From positions 114,743,110 to 114,807,109 of the forward strand of contig JAYESD010000001.1 in NCBI GenBank assembly GCA_036927565.1: a stretch of 64,000 nt of DNA. Reading direction: 5' to 3'. Source of the DNA: Tuctoria greenei (lineage: Eukaryota; Streptophyta; Magnoliopsida; Poales; Poaceae). Below are positions 44,524 through 55,592 of this stretch, one piece after another. Under the pieces are notes generated by a model, which was not told where the DNA came from, searched no databases, and saw nothing but the letters and a program-made list of their open reading frames with translations. Position 1 is the first letter of the stretch. Every line of letters begins with the position of its first letter. The translations under genes and the position numbers were made by a program.

Positions 44524-46170
44524 AGTTCTCAAAATTCATCCTCCACAACAAATTATTGGAAGCTTGCACGAACGAGGCGCACGGTCCAGGTTTTGTGATC
44601 CAAACTCTCATGCTCATTCTACTTTTGTTGCTTTTTTTGAACCCAAAGATATATCACACGCACTCAGTAATGAATCTTGGATTATTTCCATGCAAGAAGA
44701 GTTAGAAAATTTTGAAAGAAATAATGTTTGGAAACTTGTACCTCCACCTCAAGGTCACACTTTAATTGGAACTAAATGGGTGTTTAAAAATAAACAAAGT
44801 GAGGATGGGGTTGTGGTTAGGAATAAGGCTAGGTTGGTTGATCAAGGTTTCACTCAAGTTGAAGGTCTAGATTTTGATGAAACTTTTGCTCTTGTTGCTA
44901 GATTAGAAGCCATAAGAATTTTGTTAGCTTTTGCTGCATCTAAAGGTTTTAAGCTATATCAAATGGATGTTCAAAGTGTTTTTCGTAATGGCTACATAGA
45001 TGAGGAGGTTTATGTCAAACAACCACTGGGTTTTGAAAATTCAGATTTTCCTAATCATGTTTACAAACTGTCCAAAGCCTTGTACGGTATCAAACAAGCC
45101 CCTAGAGCATGGTATGATAGGTTAAAACATTCTTACTTGAAAAGGGGTTTACCATGGGCAAGGTTGATAAAACTCTTTTTGTTCTTAAGCATGTCAATGA
45201 CTCATTATTCGTTCAAGTGTATGTGGATGATATTATCTTTGGTTGTGCTTCTCATGATCTTGTGTCAAAGTTATCAGCTATGATGAGTTCAGAATTTGAG
45301 ATGATTATGATGGGAGAACTCACGTACTTTTTGGGGCTGCAAATCAAGCAAACCAAGGAGGGTACCTTTGTGCATCAAACGAAGTATACAAAAGACCTCC
45401 TAAGGTGCTTCAACATGGACAAAAGCAAGTCTCTTCGGACAACAATGGGAACAGCAACAACACTTGAACATGATGAAGATGGTGAACTCGTAGATAAAAA
45501 AGAATATAGAAGCATGATCGGATCACTTTTGTACCTCACGGCATCAATATCGGACATACAATTCAGCGTATGTCTTTGTGCACGGTTTCAAGCCTCCCCA
45601 CGTCCTTCACATCGTTAAGCCGTAAAAAGGATTCTCAGGTATTTACATGGAACTCAAGAATTTGGCATTTTTCTTACTTCTTCCTCAATCGTTACTTTGA
45701 AAGCTTTTTGGGATGCTGATTTTGGGGGCGTAGGATTGATAGGAAAAGTACTTCCGGTGCTTGTCATTTTCTTAGTAATTCACTTGTTGCTTGGTCCTCT
45801 AGAAAACAAAACTCAGTTGCACAATCCACAGCTGAATCTGAATATGTAGCTGCTGCTAGTGCTTGCTCACAAATTCTTTGGATTGTTCAAACACTTAAGG
45901 ACTATGGGTTTGATCTACATTGTGTTCCACTGTTTTGTGATAACACTAGTGCCATTTGCATTGCTAAAAACCCTATGCAACATTCTAGAACTAAGCACAT
46001 TGACATTAGGTATCACTTTCTCCGTGATAATGTTGAAAAAGAAAACATTGTGCTTCACCATGTAGATACCGAACAACAATTGGCTCACATTTTTACAACC
46101 TTTGGATTTCACTCGTTTTTGTTACATTCGTAGTGAAATAGGGGTTATGCATCATCATGGTTTAAATTGA
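44524..46170 (+). pseudogene. Element D reverse transcriptase and RNase H
   Basis: Copia RT begins at about 44660 (ISMQEELENFERNNVWKLV, GTKWVFKNK, YQMDVQSVF). A frameshift near 45150 precedes VYVDDIIFG, so the catalytic aspartates remain but are out of frame. A stop follows at 45616-45618. RNase H is recognisable with further shifts (RKSTSGACHF, WSSRKQNSVAQSTAESEY, KHIDIRYHFLRDN) and ends at about 46168. Confidence 0.75.
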
Positions 46171-47194
46171 GGAGGAGTTTTTGAAACTTGGGAAGTCTAT
46201 GTGTGAATCTGAACTTAAAATAATATGAGCATAGTATTTCATACATATATGACATTGTGATTCCTTTTACATGCTGAAAGTTCTTACTACATTACTCGTG
46301 TTATACATTTTGTAGTTTTTGCCACGTCAGTAATTGGAATAATTACTTACACTAAATCTAGTCATGGTCGAACTTTCTTGCTGTTTTGAACTTGTTGCAT
46401 GCTCACAAGTGATTTTAATCATAAAGAATTAATCAAGTAATAAACTCACATGTTGAGCTTTTATGGTCAAATCTAAATTGAGAAAAGATCAAGAGAATAT
46501 GCATGCATCACACTTCATCTTTTGAGATGGCTTATCATTGCACTTAGATATGAACTTGAAAGAAGTTGTGTATGACTAAAATCATGTCCTTAAGGTTCTG
46601 AATGTCAAATGACATAGGCTTGGCTTGGTTGGTTAGAATAAGGCAAATGCGCATATAATCTCTTGCAAATATCATATGATCAAAATTTGTGCTTTGAAAA
46701 ATAATAAAATGCAGCAACAAGTGTCATGCTTTCAGGTTTCAAAATAGTTAAGCTTGTGAGATCATGACTTTCTTAAATTGAAAATTACATTTGATCTCTA
46801 GCATGGCTTACACTACTTTATGTATCTCATTGATGTGATAGTGTAAGTTACTTGATAGTATAACTTGGATGAGCTTTGTTTTATATGTATATGTTATAAT
46901 ATGCTCATAACAATTAAAATTTCTCTTGTGAACCTTGCCGAATACATTGTACAAGGGGGAGAGACAATATGTGAATTTTTTCAAAAAGATAAGTATGCAA
47001 GGGGGAGAAATTGATTACACATCACATATTCACAATTGTTTTGGCACGATTCTTCTCAGGGGAAGAATTTGTTTTTCTTCTCATTTTATTTCTGTTTTAC
47101 AAAGGGGGAGAAATTGTTTTCCAAAATTTTAATGTGAATAAGCCAATGTTCGGATTTTAAATGGTGTTGCCAATGAATTCATCAAGAGGGAGAT
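46171..47194 (+). other. Element D 3' non-coding region with several purine tracts
   Basis: There is no gene. Purine tracts of the type AAGGGGGAGA lie at about 46953, 46999, 47059 and 47101. The last, AAGAGGGAGAT at 47184-47194, abuts the LTR and is the polypurine tract proper. Confidence 0.65.
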
Positions 47195-48097
47195 TGTGAG
47201 ACCTATATGTGCTGAATACATTGGCTATGGCGATAAAAGTTTTGAATACTACCAAAATACCTTTATCATTAAGGTCCGACTTGTTTTGGCTAGGTCTGAC
47301 TTCTTTGTCTAGGTCTGACTAGCTTTGGATAGCTCCGGCGCTAGGTCCGGCTAGCTTTGGTAAGCTCCGGTTCAAGGTCCGATTAGCTTTGGCAGGGTTC
47401 AGGGCTTGATCGCAGTGGTTCTATTTTTATCTTGCAATGATTCGTACTTGCTTTACATTGATGTAAAGATTGCTTAGTATTTATTTGCTATGTTTTTGAT
47501 GTGTTTTGGTGGTTATAGTTGATATCATTTTGCTATGTTTTGCAACATGCTTATGTGATGTGCTCACATAAGATGTTGTAGTTTCGGAACTAACGAGAGT
47601 CAAGTTGAGGACTTGTGCTTGGAAGTATTGGTTGTTTGTTCATGTGCAGGTGTTGCTTGACTTCAAGACATGGCTGGTGGCGGGATCTATTGAACTAGTC
47701 TTAAGGAGAAGATGAGGTTCAGCAACCAAGTTCGGGAGGAACTGTGGTTGAGTTGATCGAGAGGTTGCGCAACATGTTTGAATCAAGAACAATGCATATG
47801 AAGGTGTCGTTGGAAGATGTTTGCACATGCGCAAGGAGTGCATGGAAGTGGCTACATGGTTCCGAGGCGTGATGAAGAGATGTGGACGTAAAAAATTGGT
47901 CGAAAAGGTCCAACTGACTAGGTTATGGACTCAAGCTGCTACTGAGTCGTGTTTGACTCAAATATGGAAAGTTTTTAGTTAGTTATGATAGGATTTCTTG
48001 TGGGTCACGAATTTGGGTTGTTTTAGGTATGTGGGATACGTTGCTAAGGTGTTTGGAAGTCTTAAGATTGCTTCTATCTATGTATAGAAGAGTCTTA
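47195..48097 (+). repeat. Element D 3' LTR, left part
   Basis: This starts TGTGAGACC and matches 10580-11575. It ends with TTA at element G's left edge and continues at 59682. Confidence 0.87.
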
Positions 48098-48132
48098 GGG
48101 CCTGTTTGGAACCCCTAAAACTAATAGTTAGC
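48098..48132 (+). repeat. Element G left terminal inverted repeat
   Basis: It starts GGGCCTGTTTGGAACC and continues AAAACTAATAGTTAGC. Subterminal AT-rich repeats of AGCTAATAGTTA type follow to about 48255. Confidence 0.82.
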
Positions 48133-48279
48133 TGCTAAAATTAGCTCTAGAGGTTCCAAACCTCCCAACTAATAGCAGGACTAAAAATTAGCTAACCACC
48201 CAGCTAATAGTTATTTCATTAGCTGCCCAACCCCAGCTAATCCCAGCTAATAGTTGATTAAAGTCCAAAATACCCCTCC

Positions 48280-48555
48280 CTCCCTCATCTGCTCCTCTCT
48301 CTCCATCTACTCCCGAAGTTTCCCGTACTAACTTGTCGCCCTGCCGACGCGCCAGCTCCGTCGACCCGCCGGCCTGTCGCCCCGCCGTCCTCATTGCGTC
48401 GACGGCCCATCGCCCCGTCGGCCCTGTCGCATCGTCGCCTCGCCGCCCCGTCGCCAGCCGGCCCTGTCGTCCGCCGGCCCCGTCGTCCGCCGGCCCTGTC
48501 GCCCGCCAGCCCCGCCGCCTCGTCGCCCGCCAGCCCCGTCGCCCCGTAGCCCGCC
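48280..48555. repeat. GC-rich low-complexity block in G
   Basis: Degenerate repeats of CGTCGCCC and GCCGGCCCTGTCG type. They produce open frames on both strands that I do not regard as genes. A short continuation lies at 59356-59400 beyond H. Confidence 0.65.
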
Positions 48556-48819
48556 TGAAAGTGCATCTAGGACTCTCTTGTGGGTTTTGGATGATTTATG
48601 ACAAGCAATTGGGATCCTAATCCTTTTGTTGAGATGAATGCAGGCAAATGATGAAAAATGAGCAAAATGCCAAAAAGAACGGAAATGAGAAGCAAAGTAA
48701 ATTTGAGCTCAAGGAGAAGAAAATAGTAGTTTATTATGTATGGAGTGTGTTAAGGAAACACATCCAAGAGCTCAATATCTTTCAAGCACACACACACAAT
48801 GAACAAAGTTATACAGGAC

Positions 48820-49301
48820 CGGACTAGTCCAAAAATAGCCGGACTAGTCCGATATCACATTCTGCACTAGATCGGACAAGTCCGGACCCCACCGGACTAG
48901 TCCGATATCTTTCTGATTCACTTCGGACTAGTCCTCCCCAATGCGGACTATTCCTCAACACAATGCACGAGTCACACAAAATCGGACAAGTCCGTTATAA
49001 TCCGGACTAGTCCGATATTCATTCAAATCCACTTCGGACAAGTCCGGTGTCTACACGGACTAGTCCGATATACACACTGATCTAAATCGGACAAGTCCTC
49101 CAAGTGAAGACTTGTCATTCTAAACACTTAGGGTTTCATGTGTCCGGACAAGTCCGATGGCAATCGGACTAGTCCGAAGATTTCCAGTAGCGAAATCGGA
49201 CAAGTCCGTTTTCAAACGGACTAGTCCGATATTCCTGGACACTTAGGGTTTGCTACTCACAGCACACCGGACTAGTCCGGTGACCACCACGGACTAGTCC
49301 G
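48820..49301. promoter_or_regulatory. Phased array of paired 12-bp palindromes in H U3
   Basis: CGGACTAGTCCG and CGGACAAGTCCG, with a few variants, start at 48820/48840, 48873/48893, 48924/48944, 48983/49003, 49035/49056, 49088/49107, 49145/49165, 49197/49217 and 49268/49290. The within-pair pitch is 19-22 bp, mostly exactly 20. The pair-to-pair pitch is 51-59 bp except for the last (71). The first member is usually the AAG form and the second the TAG form followed by GATAT. The array ends about 40 bp before the TATA box. Confidence 0.9.
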
Positions 49302-49339
49302 ATCTTTCTAAACCCTAACGGTCACTTTTAGAAACCCCA

Positions 49340-49348
49340 TATAAATAG
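49340..49348 (+). promoter_or_regulatory. Element H LTR TATA box
   Basis: CCATATAAATAGAGG is a canonical plant TATA box, present in both LTRs (58576-58584 in the other). Confidence 0.75.
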
Positions 49349-50120
49349 AGGTGCACGGCCCACTTTCACACGCACTCGAACCCTAGCACCGTCACACCTC
49401 CCAAGAGACTCAAAAACCACCTCTCTCCACAAAATTAAGTGCAAAATCGATCAATCTATTGAAGATCACTTCTAGATCATTGGAGAGACACTTGGCACAC
49501 ATCATTGAGCTCTTGGTTTGATTCTCTAACACACTCTTGCATTTCAATTTGTAATTTTCGAGTGTGTTATTGGTGGCTTTGTAAGTTGTAATCAAGGGAG
49601 CTCTCAACGTGTGAGAACGCCCCTTCAACATGGTTATTTACCCCTTTGTGATTAGTGAAAGAGGATTGGCCTTCGTGGCGATCCGACGAGGGAAGGGTTG
49701 GAGAAGACCCGGTCCTTTTGTGGGCTCCTCAACGTGGATGTAGGTTGCCTTCGTGGTAGCCGAACCATGGGATAAATCTTGTGTCTTGTCCTTTTGTGTT
49801 CTTCATATTAATTGATCAACTTAATCTAGGGTTTGATTCACTTTGTTCAATTTGAGTTAATTTGTTAAACAAGAGCCTTAATTGTCATAGAAGTTGACAT
49901 ACAACTATTAAACTATCATTTAAGTCTATATTTCCGCTGCCTACATTAACGAATCAATCAAATTAACTGAACTTGATCAACTTAGCCCGTGAAAACCGGA
50001 CTAGTCCGCACTTTACCGGACTAGTCCGATATCTCTGGTATTGACTGTGTTGTTGAGTGTTACAAGAACCGAGAAAAATTCAAAAAGGCCTATTCACCCC
50101 CCTCTAGGCCTACATTCAAT

Positions 50121-50133
50121 TGGTATCAGAGCG
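50121..50133 (+). promoter_or_regulatory. Element H primer-binding site
   Basis: TGGTATCAGAGCG lies two bases after the LTR end. It is the initiator tRNA-Met type. Confidence 0.88.
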
Positions 50134-50170
50134 GGTTCTTCAAGAAAGATTGCAACCACTCGAAGAGATC

Positions 50171-53100
50171 ATGTCGGACATGAAGGAAGTTCAGAAAATC
50201 AACAACCAGGAAGAAGTGAACAACGACAAGAATCAAAAGCTGGAAAAGTATCTCGAAGCAATTCAAGACTTCGATGATGATGACGAGGAGACGCTGGAGC
50301 TGAAAGCACTCCTTAGAAAGAAAGCACTTTCCAAAAGGAAAGCCAAAGTTGAAGAAAAGAAGAAGGGGAGTAGTCACACCGACTACTCCCGATATTGTTT
50401 TAACTATGATCGTTTAAATTCAAATAATAGCTATTATCTATCTATTCCTCTTGGAAAAGCCCCACACTTCGATGGGAGTGATTACTCCATGTGGAGGCAA
50501 AATATGAAGATGCACTTGATTTCCCTTAACCCAAGTTTATGGCATATTGTGTGCACAGGAATATACATCTCAGATGACGACGAAGAGCTCACCCCAAGTC
50601 AAGAGCAAGCCATCCACAGAAACGCTCAAGCCGCAGCCGTAATCACCTCCTCTCTAAGTCGAGATGAATTCACAAAGGTGGACGGACTGGAGATTGCCAA
50701 GGAAATATGGGACATGCTACAAACAGCCCATGAAGGTGACCGGCATGTGCGGGAGGCGAAAATTGAAATGATCAAAGGCGAACTTGGAAGGTTCGCAATT
50801 GAGGAAGACGAGTCTCCCCAGGACATGTACAACCGATTGAAGACACATGTAAACAAGGTTCGATCATATGGGAGCAAGAAGTGGAATGACCACGAGGTTG
50901 TAAAGCTCGTCCTTAGAGCCTTTATGCCTCGCAATGTCACACTATGCTCTATGATCAGAGAGAGTCCCGGGTACAAGAGGATGACTCCAGATGAGCTGCT
51001 TGGCAAAATCATCAACTTTGAAATGATGGAGAAACAAGCCAAGCATGTCAAAGAAATAGCCGACCTCACATCGGCCAAGAAGAAGGGAGTTGCCTTAAAG
51101 TCCACACTCAAGCCACTATCCAAGGAAGCAAGAGAAGCACAACTTGAGGAGGACAGCGATGATGAAAGCAGTGAGCTGGATGAAGAGGATATGATTTTGT
51201 TCATGAAAAAGTTCAAAAGAATATTGAAGAAAAGACAGGGAACAAAATCAAGTGAAGGCAAGTACAAAGAGAGGACAAAGCCGAAGATGAGGCGGGCATG
51301 CTATAACTGTGGTGAGTATAACCACTTTATAGTCGATTGCCCGTATGAGGACAACAAGAAGAAGAATAAAGAAGTCAAGCCTCAACCGAAGAAATTCTTC
51401 AAGAAGAAGAAACAAGCTGAACAAGCACACATTGGAAAGGAGTGGGACTCAAACGATGAGTCTTCATCATCCTATGAAGAAGAGATGGCTAGCATAGCAA
51501 TTGAAAGCACGCCCAAGAAACCCACACTCTTCCCCACGCTCGGTACAAAGAAGGGACATGGCACTTGCCTCATGGCAAAGGAAGGTAAACGCAAGGTCTA
51601 CTCCTCCGGTGGATCCAAATGGGTGCTAGACAGTGGATGCACAAACCACATGACCGGAGAAAGGAGGATGTTCGTGGAATATGAAGAAAACGAGGACCCA
51701 AACGAAGGCATCTACTTCGGAGATAATAGTCAAGGAAGGGTCCTCGATACCGGTAAAATAGCAATATCCTCTGAACACACTCTTTCTCATGTTTTACATG
51801 TTGAATCTTTAGATTATAACCTGCTGTCCATATCTCAATTATGTGACAAAGGTTATAATTGCATGTTCACTAACGAGGGTGTGACCGTCTCAAGGAGGAG
51901 TGATGGTTCCGTTGCATTCAAGGGTATGTTGAAGGGAAAGCTTTACCTTGTTGACTTCAACAAGGATAAAGCCGAACTCGACACGTGCTTGATTGCAAAA
52001 ACCAACATGGGTTGGCTATGGAATAGACGGCTAGCATATGTTGGTATGAGGAATCTTCAAAAACTCCTCAAGGGCGATCACATCCGAGGTTTGAAAGATG
52101 TTGTTTTTGAGAAAGACAGGCCTCGTAGCGCGTGCCAAGCCGGGAAGCAAGTTGGAGCACATCATCCCGCAAAGAACATCATGACTACGACAAGACCGCT
52201 TGAACTACTTCATATGGACTTGTTTGGCCCAATTGCTTACATAAGCATCGGTGGTAATAAATACGGTTTAGTCATTATTGATGATTTTTCCCGCTTCACT
52301 TGTGTGTTCTTTTTGCATGACAAGTCAGAAACACAAGGGACACTCATGAAATGCTTCAAGAGAGCACAAAACGAGTTCTCACTATCGATCAAGAGTATTC
52401 GGAGCGACAACGGCACGGAATTCAAGAACATACAAGTGGAGGAGTACCTTGATGAGGAGGGAATCAAGCATGAATTTTCAGCACCATACTCTCCACAACA
52501 AAACAGAGTTTCCGAAAAGAAGAACCAAACGCTCATAGAGATGGCAAGAACAATGCTCGATGAATACAAGATTTCGGATCGATTTTGGGCGGAAGCAATT
52601 AACACCGCTTGCCACGCCGCAAATCGACTCTACCTTCATCGACTACTCAAGAAGACTCCTTATGAGCTACTCACCGGTAACAAACCAAACATTTCATATT
52701 TTAGAGTTTTCGGTTCTCCATGTTATATTTTGAACAAGAAGCCCAAGACTTCAAAGTTCGCTTCGAAGTCCGATGAAGGTTTCTTGCTTGGTTATGATTC
52801 GAACACTTACGCCTATCGTGTTTTCAACAAGGCCTCCAAACTTGTTGAAGTGGCACGTGACGTAGTGTTCGATGAAACTAATGGCTCCCAAAAGGAGCAA
52901 GTTGATCAATGTGAATTAGGTAAAGAAGAAGCTCCTTATCAAGAATTGAAGAGAATGGCTCTAGGCGAAGTTCGACCACAAGAGTCATCGTCACAAATAC
53001 AAGAGGAAAGTGAACCACGAGAGGAGATCAACAATCAAGGGGGAGCTTCTATACAAGATCAATCACAAGAATATGAAGATGATCAACAAATCAACGAGGG

Positions 53101-54820
53101 CAACCACTCAGGGGGAGAAGAAAATGATCACCAACACACAACTCTCCAAGTGCCACACCCAAGAGTACACCAATGCATTCAAAGGGATCACCCAATCGAC
53201 AACATCATCGGTGACATCCAAAAGGGAGTAACCACTAGATCTCGTATAGCTAATTTTTGTGAGCATTACTCGTTTATCTCCTTTTTGGAACCATGCAGGA
53301 CTGAGGATGCATTGAAGGATCCGGACTGGGTGGTGGCAATGCAAGAAGAGTTGAACAACTTCAAGAGAAACGAGGTTTGGGAACTTGTGGCAAGACCCAA
53401 TGCAAATATAGTGGGCACCAAGTGGGTCTTCCGCAACAAGCAAGACGAACACGGAGTGGTGACAAGAAACAAGGCACGACTTGTGGCCAAAGGTTACTCA
53501 CAAGTCGAAGGTTTGGATTTCGATGAGACTTTTGCTCCAGTAGCTAGGCTTGAATCAATTAGAATATTACTTGCATATGCTACTCACCATGATTTCAAGC
53601 TGTATCAAATGGACGTAAAAAGTGCCTTCCCCAACGGACCGATCAAGGAAGAGGTGTACGTGGAGCAACCACCCGGGTTTGAAGACGAAGAGTTCCCCGA
53701 CCACGTATATAAACTACGTAAGGCTCTCTATGGCCTCAAACAAGCTCCTATAGCTTGGTATGAGTGTCTTAGAGATTTCTTAATTGATAATGGTTTTCAA
53801 ATTGGAAAAGTAGATTATACATTATTCACTAAGAATCTAGATAATGATCTTTTTATTTGCCAAATCTATGTTGATGATATAATTTTTGCGTCAACTAACC
53901 AATCCTTCTGTGAAGAATTTAGTAGAATTATGACAGACAGGTTTGAAGTGTCAATGATGGGAGAATTGAAGTACTTCTTGGGATTCCAAGTGCGGCAACA
54001 AAGGGAAGGAACATTCATAAGCCAAACCAAGTACACACAGGACATACTCAAGAAGTTTGGCATGGACAAGGCAAAGCCCATAAAGACTCCCATGGCTACG
54101 AATGGCCACTTGGATCTCAATGAAGATGGACCAAGCGTCGACCAAAAGGTATATCGCTCCATGATTGGATCTTTACTCTACTTATGTGCATCTAGGCCAG
54201 ACATTATGTTAAGTGTATGTTTGTGTGCAAGATTTCAAGCCAACCCCAAGGAATGTCATTTGACAGCCGTAAAAAGAATCTTGAGATATTTAGTTCATAC
54301 ACCCAACCTTGGTCTTTGGTACCCAAAAGGCTCCAAATTCAATCTCATCGGTTACTCCGATGCAGATTATGCCAGGTGCAAAGTTGATAGAAAAAGCACC
54401 TCTGGCACATGCCAATTCCTAGGAAGATCTTTAGTTTCTTGGTCATCTAAGAAACAAAATTCCATTGCATTATCCACAGACGAAGCGGAGTATGTTGCAG
54501 CCGGGAGTTGTTGTGCACAACTCCTTTGGATGCGACAAACTCTAAGGGATTATGGTTACAATATGAACCGTAGTCCTCTTCTTTGTGATAATGAGAGTGC
54601 CATTAAAATAGCCCACAATCCAGTTGAGCACTATAGGACTAAACACATAGACATAAGAAATCATTTCTTGAGAGACCATTCCATGAAAGGAGACATAACC
54701 ATCTCACATGTCAACACCCAAAAACAATTGGCCAACATATTCACCAAGCCACTTGATGAAAAGCGTTTTTACGAACTCCGAAATGAGCTAAATATTCTTG
54801 ATTCTCGGAGTGTGTCTTGA
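50171..54820 (+). CDS. Element H Gag-Pol polyprotein
   Basis: This is an uninterrupted frame of 1549 codons from ATG 50171 (MSDMKEVQK); upstream codons overlap the primer site and have no ATG. In order: Gag with UBN2-type domain (HFDGSDYSMWRQNMKMHL), zinc knuckle CYNCGEYNHFIVDC near residue 376, protease WVLDSGCTNHMTG near 483, integrase from about 610 to 900, RT with YVDDIIFAS near 1233, and RNase H from about 1390 (SDADYA, DEAEYVAAGSC, CDNESAIKIA, KHIDIRNHFL). The integrase acids are present (HMDLFGP, RSDNGTEF, SEKKN), but three of four zinc ligands are replaced: the HHCC region reads WNRRLAYVG and RSAC where relatives have His, His and Cys. The particle and RT parts look functional; the integrase probably is not. 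Confidence 0.9.
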   Translation: MSDMKEVQKINNQEEVNNDKNQKLEKYLEAIQDFDDDDEETLELKALLRKKALSKRKAKVEEKKKGSSHTDYSRYCFNYDRLNSNNSYYLSIPLGKAPHFDGSDYSMWRQNMKMHLISLNPSLWHIVCTGIYISDDDEELTPSQEQAIHRNAQAAAVITSSLSRDEFTKVDGLEIAKEIWDMLQTAHEGDRHVREAKIEMIKGELGRFAIEEDESPQDMYNRLKTHVNKVRSYGSKKWNDHEVVKLVLRAFMPRNVTLCSMIRESPGYKRMTPDELLGKIINFEMMEKQAKHVKEIADLTSAKKKGVALKSTLKPLSKEAREAQLEEDSDDESSELDEEDMILFMKKFKRILKKRQGTKSSEGKYKERTKPKMRRACYNCGEYNHFIVDCPYEDNKKKNKEVKPQPKKFFKKKKQAEQAHIGKEWDSNDESSSSYEEEMASIAIESTPKKPTLFPTLGTKKGHGTCLMAKEGKRKVYSSGGSKWVLDSGCTNHMTGERRMFVEYEENEDPNEGIYFGDNSQGRVLDTGKIAISSEHTLSHVLHVESLDYNLLSISQLCDKGYNCMFTNEGVTVSRRSDGSVAFKGMLKGKLYLVDFNKDKAELDTCLIAKTNMGWLWNRRLAYVGMRNLQKLLKGDHIRGLKDVVFEKDRPRSACQAGKQVGAHHPAKNIMTTTRPLELLHMDLFGPIAYISIGGNKYGLVIIDDFSRFTCVFFLHDKSETQGTLMKCFKRAQNEFSLSIKSIRSDNGTEFKNIQVEEYLDEEGIKHEFSAPYSPQQNRVSEKKNQTLIEMARTMLDEYKISDRFWAEAINTACHAANRLYLHRLLKKTPYELLTGNKPNISYFRVFGSPCYILNKKPKTSKFASKSDEGFLLGYDSNTYAYRVFNKASKLVEVARDVVFDETNGSQKEQVDQCELGKEEAPYQELKRMALGEVRPQESSSQIQEESEPREEINNQGGASIQDQSQEYEDDQQINEGNHSGGEENDHQHTTLQVPHPRVHQCIQRDHPIDNIIGDIQKGVTTRSRIANFCEHYSFISFLEPCRTEDALKDPDWVVAMQEELNNFKRNEVWELVARPNANIVGTKWVFRNKQDEHGVVTRNKARLVAKGYSQVEGLDFDETFAPVARLESIRILLAYATHHDFKLYQMDVKSAFPNGPIKEEVYVEQPPGFEDEEFPDHVYKLRKALYGLKQAPIAWYECLRDFLIDNGFQIGKVDYTLFTKNLDNDLFICQIYVDDIIFASTNQSFCEEFSRIMTDRFEVSMMGELKYFLGFQVRQQREGTFISQTKYTQDILKKFGMDKAKPIKTPMATNGHLDLNEDGPSVDQKVYRSMIGSLLYLCASRPDIMLSVCLCARFQANPKECHLTAVKRILRYLVHTPNLGLWYPKGSKFNLIGYSDADYARCKVDRKSTSGTCQFLGRSLVSWSSKKQNSIALSTDEAEYVAAGSCCAQLLWMRQTLRDYGYNMNRSPLLCDNESAIKIAHNPVEHYRTKHIDIRNHFLRDHSMKGDITISHVNTQKQLANIFTKPLDEKRFYELRNELNILDSRSVS

Positions 54821-55064
54821 AAAGTTGCATACTTGTATGATTGCTTCAAAATGTTGATTGAATTGTGAAAATCATCCCTCTCCATTTTTCTCTCGAAAAA
54901 CTATGTCAATTATTAGATCTTGATGAATTTTGATCATTGTATGATTGTTGTATGCTTACTGGTCAAATTCATCAAGATTACTTGATTTGTTTTGCCTCTC
55001 TATTCTCTATTATGGAACCTTCAAATATATATGAATGGGCTATGCAATTCTTTCCTGGTGACCA

Positions 55065-55196
55065 CGGACTAGTCCGTGGTTACCTGGACTAGTCCGCCCA
55101 TGCAGACTAGTCCGCAGAGTGCCGGTTAGGCCGGACTAGTCCGATATAGGTCTCTGGATGACTTCGGACTAGTCCGGTCATGTCCGGACTTGTCTG
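55065..55196. repeat. Palindrome cluster upstream of H's 3' gene (first)
   Basis: CGGACTAGTCCG-type sites start at 55065, 55085, 55103, 55132, 55165 and 55185. Two pairs show the exact 20-bp pitch seen in the LTR. A single variant lies at about 55370. Confidence 0.82.
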
Positions 55197-55592
55197 ATTT
55201 TTCGTGTCCATAACCCTAGCCGCCACCAAACCCTAATCTCCTCATCCCCACTTTTGCTCACGCCTCCTCTCTCTTGCGCTCGAGCTCCCAAGGCGATTTT
55301 CTCCTCCCTCCGTCGAAAAAGTCCACATTTGGGCGGAGATCGAGCTTGACCTATTGGGGATTGAAGCTATCGGACTAGTTCGACCTCCAACCCCCAACAC
55401 TTCGAGCCTCCATCGATTTCTTCGGTAAATTTCTTCAAAACCCTAGAAATCTTGTTTTTCTCCATTGTTGATCGTATAGCCTAGCATCTTTCACTAGATA
55501 CATGCTTATTTGATGTACTACGTGTATGCTAGACTAGATTTGCATTAGGAATCATCTATTGACCAATCTGTTAGGTTTTTGAGGATGAACAC

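Larger units (their letters stand above)
48556..50118 (+). repeat. Element H 5' LTR
   Basis: The LTR is 1563 bp, starting TGAAAGTGC and ending CTACATTCA. It contains the palindrome array (48820-49301), a TATA box (49340-49348) and a tenth palindrome pair at 49997/50017, about 100 bp before the LTR end. Confidence 0.93.

Noticed and set aside
48188..48620. Open frames of 68-95 codons in the GC-rich core of G
   Set aside because: They are produced by degenerate CGTCGCC/GCCGG repeats and are present on both strands with no conserved domain.
48820..49301. CRISPR-like array
   Set aside because: The repeats are 12-bp palindromes with short spacers inside an LTR promoter of a plant retrotransposon. 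There are no long repeats with unique 30-40-bp spacers and no cas genes.
50120..50170. Starting H gag-pol at 50120
   Set aside because: That codon is TTG inside the primer-binding region. The first ATG in frame is at 50171.
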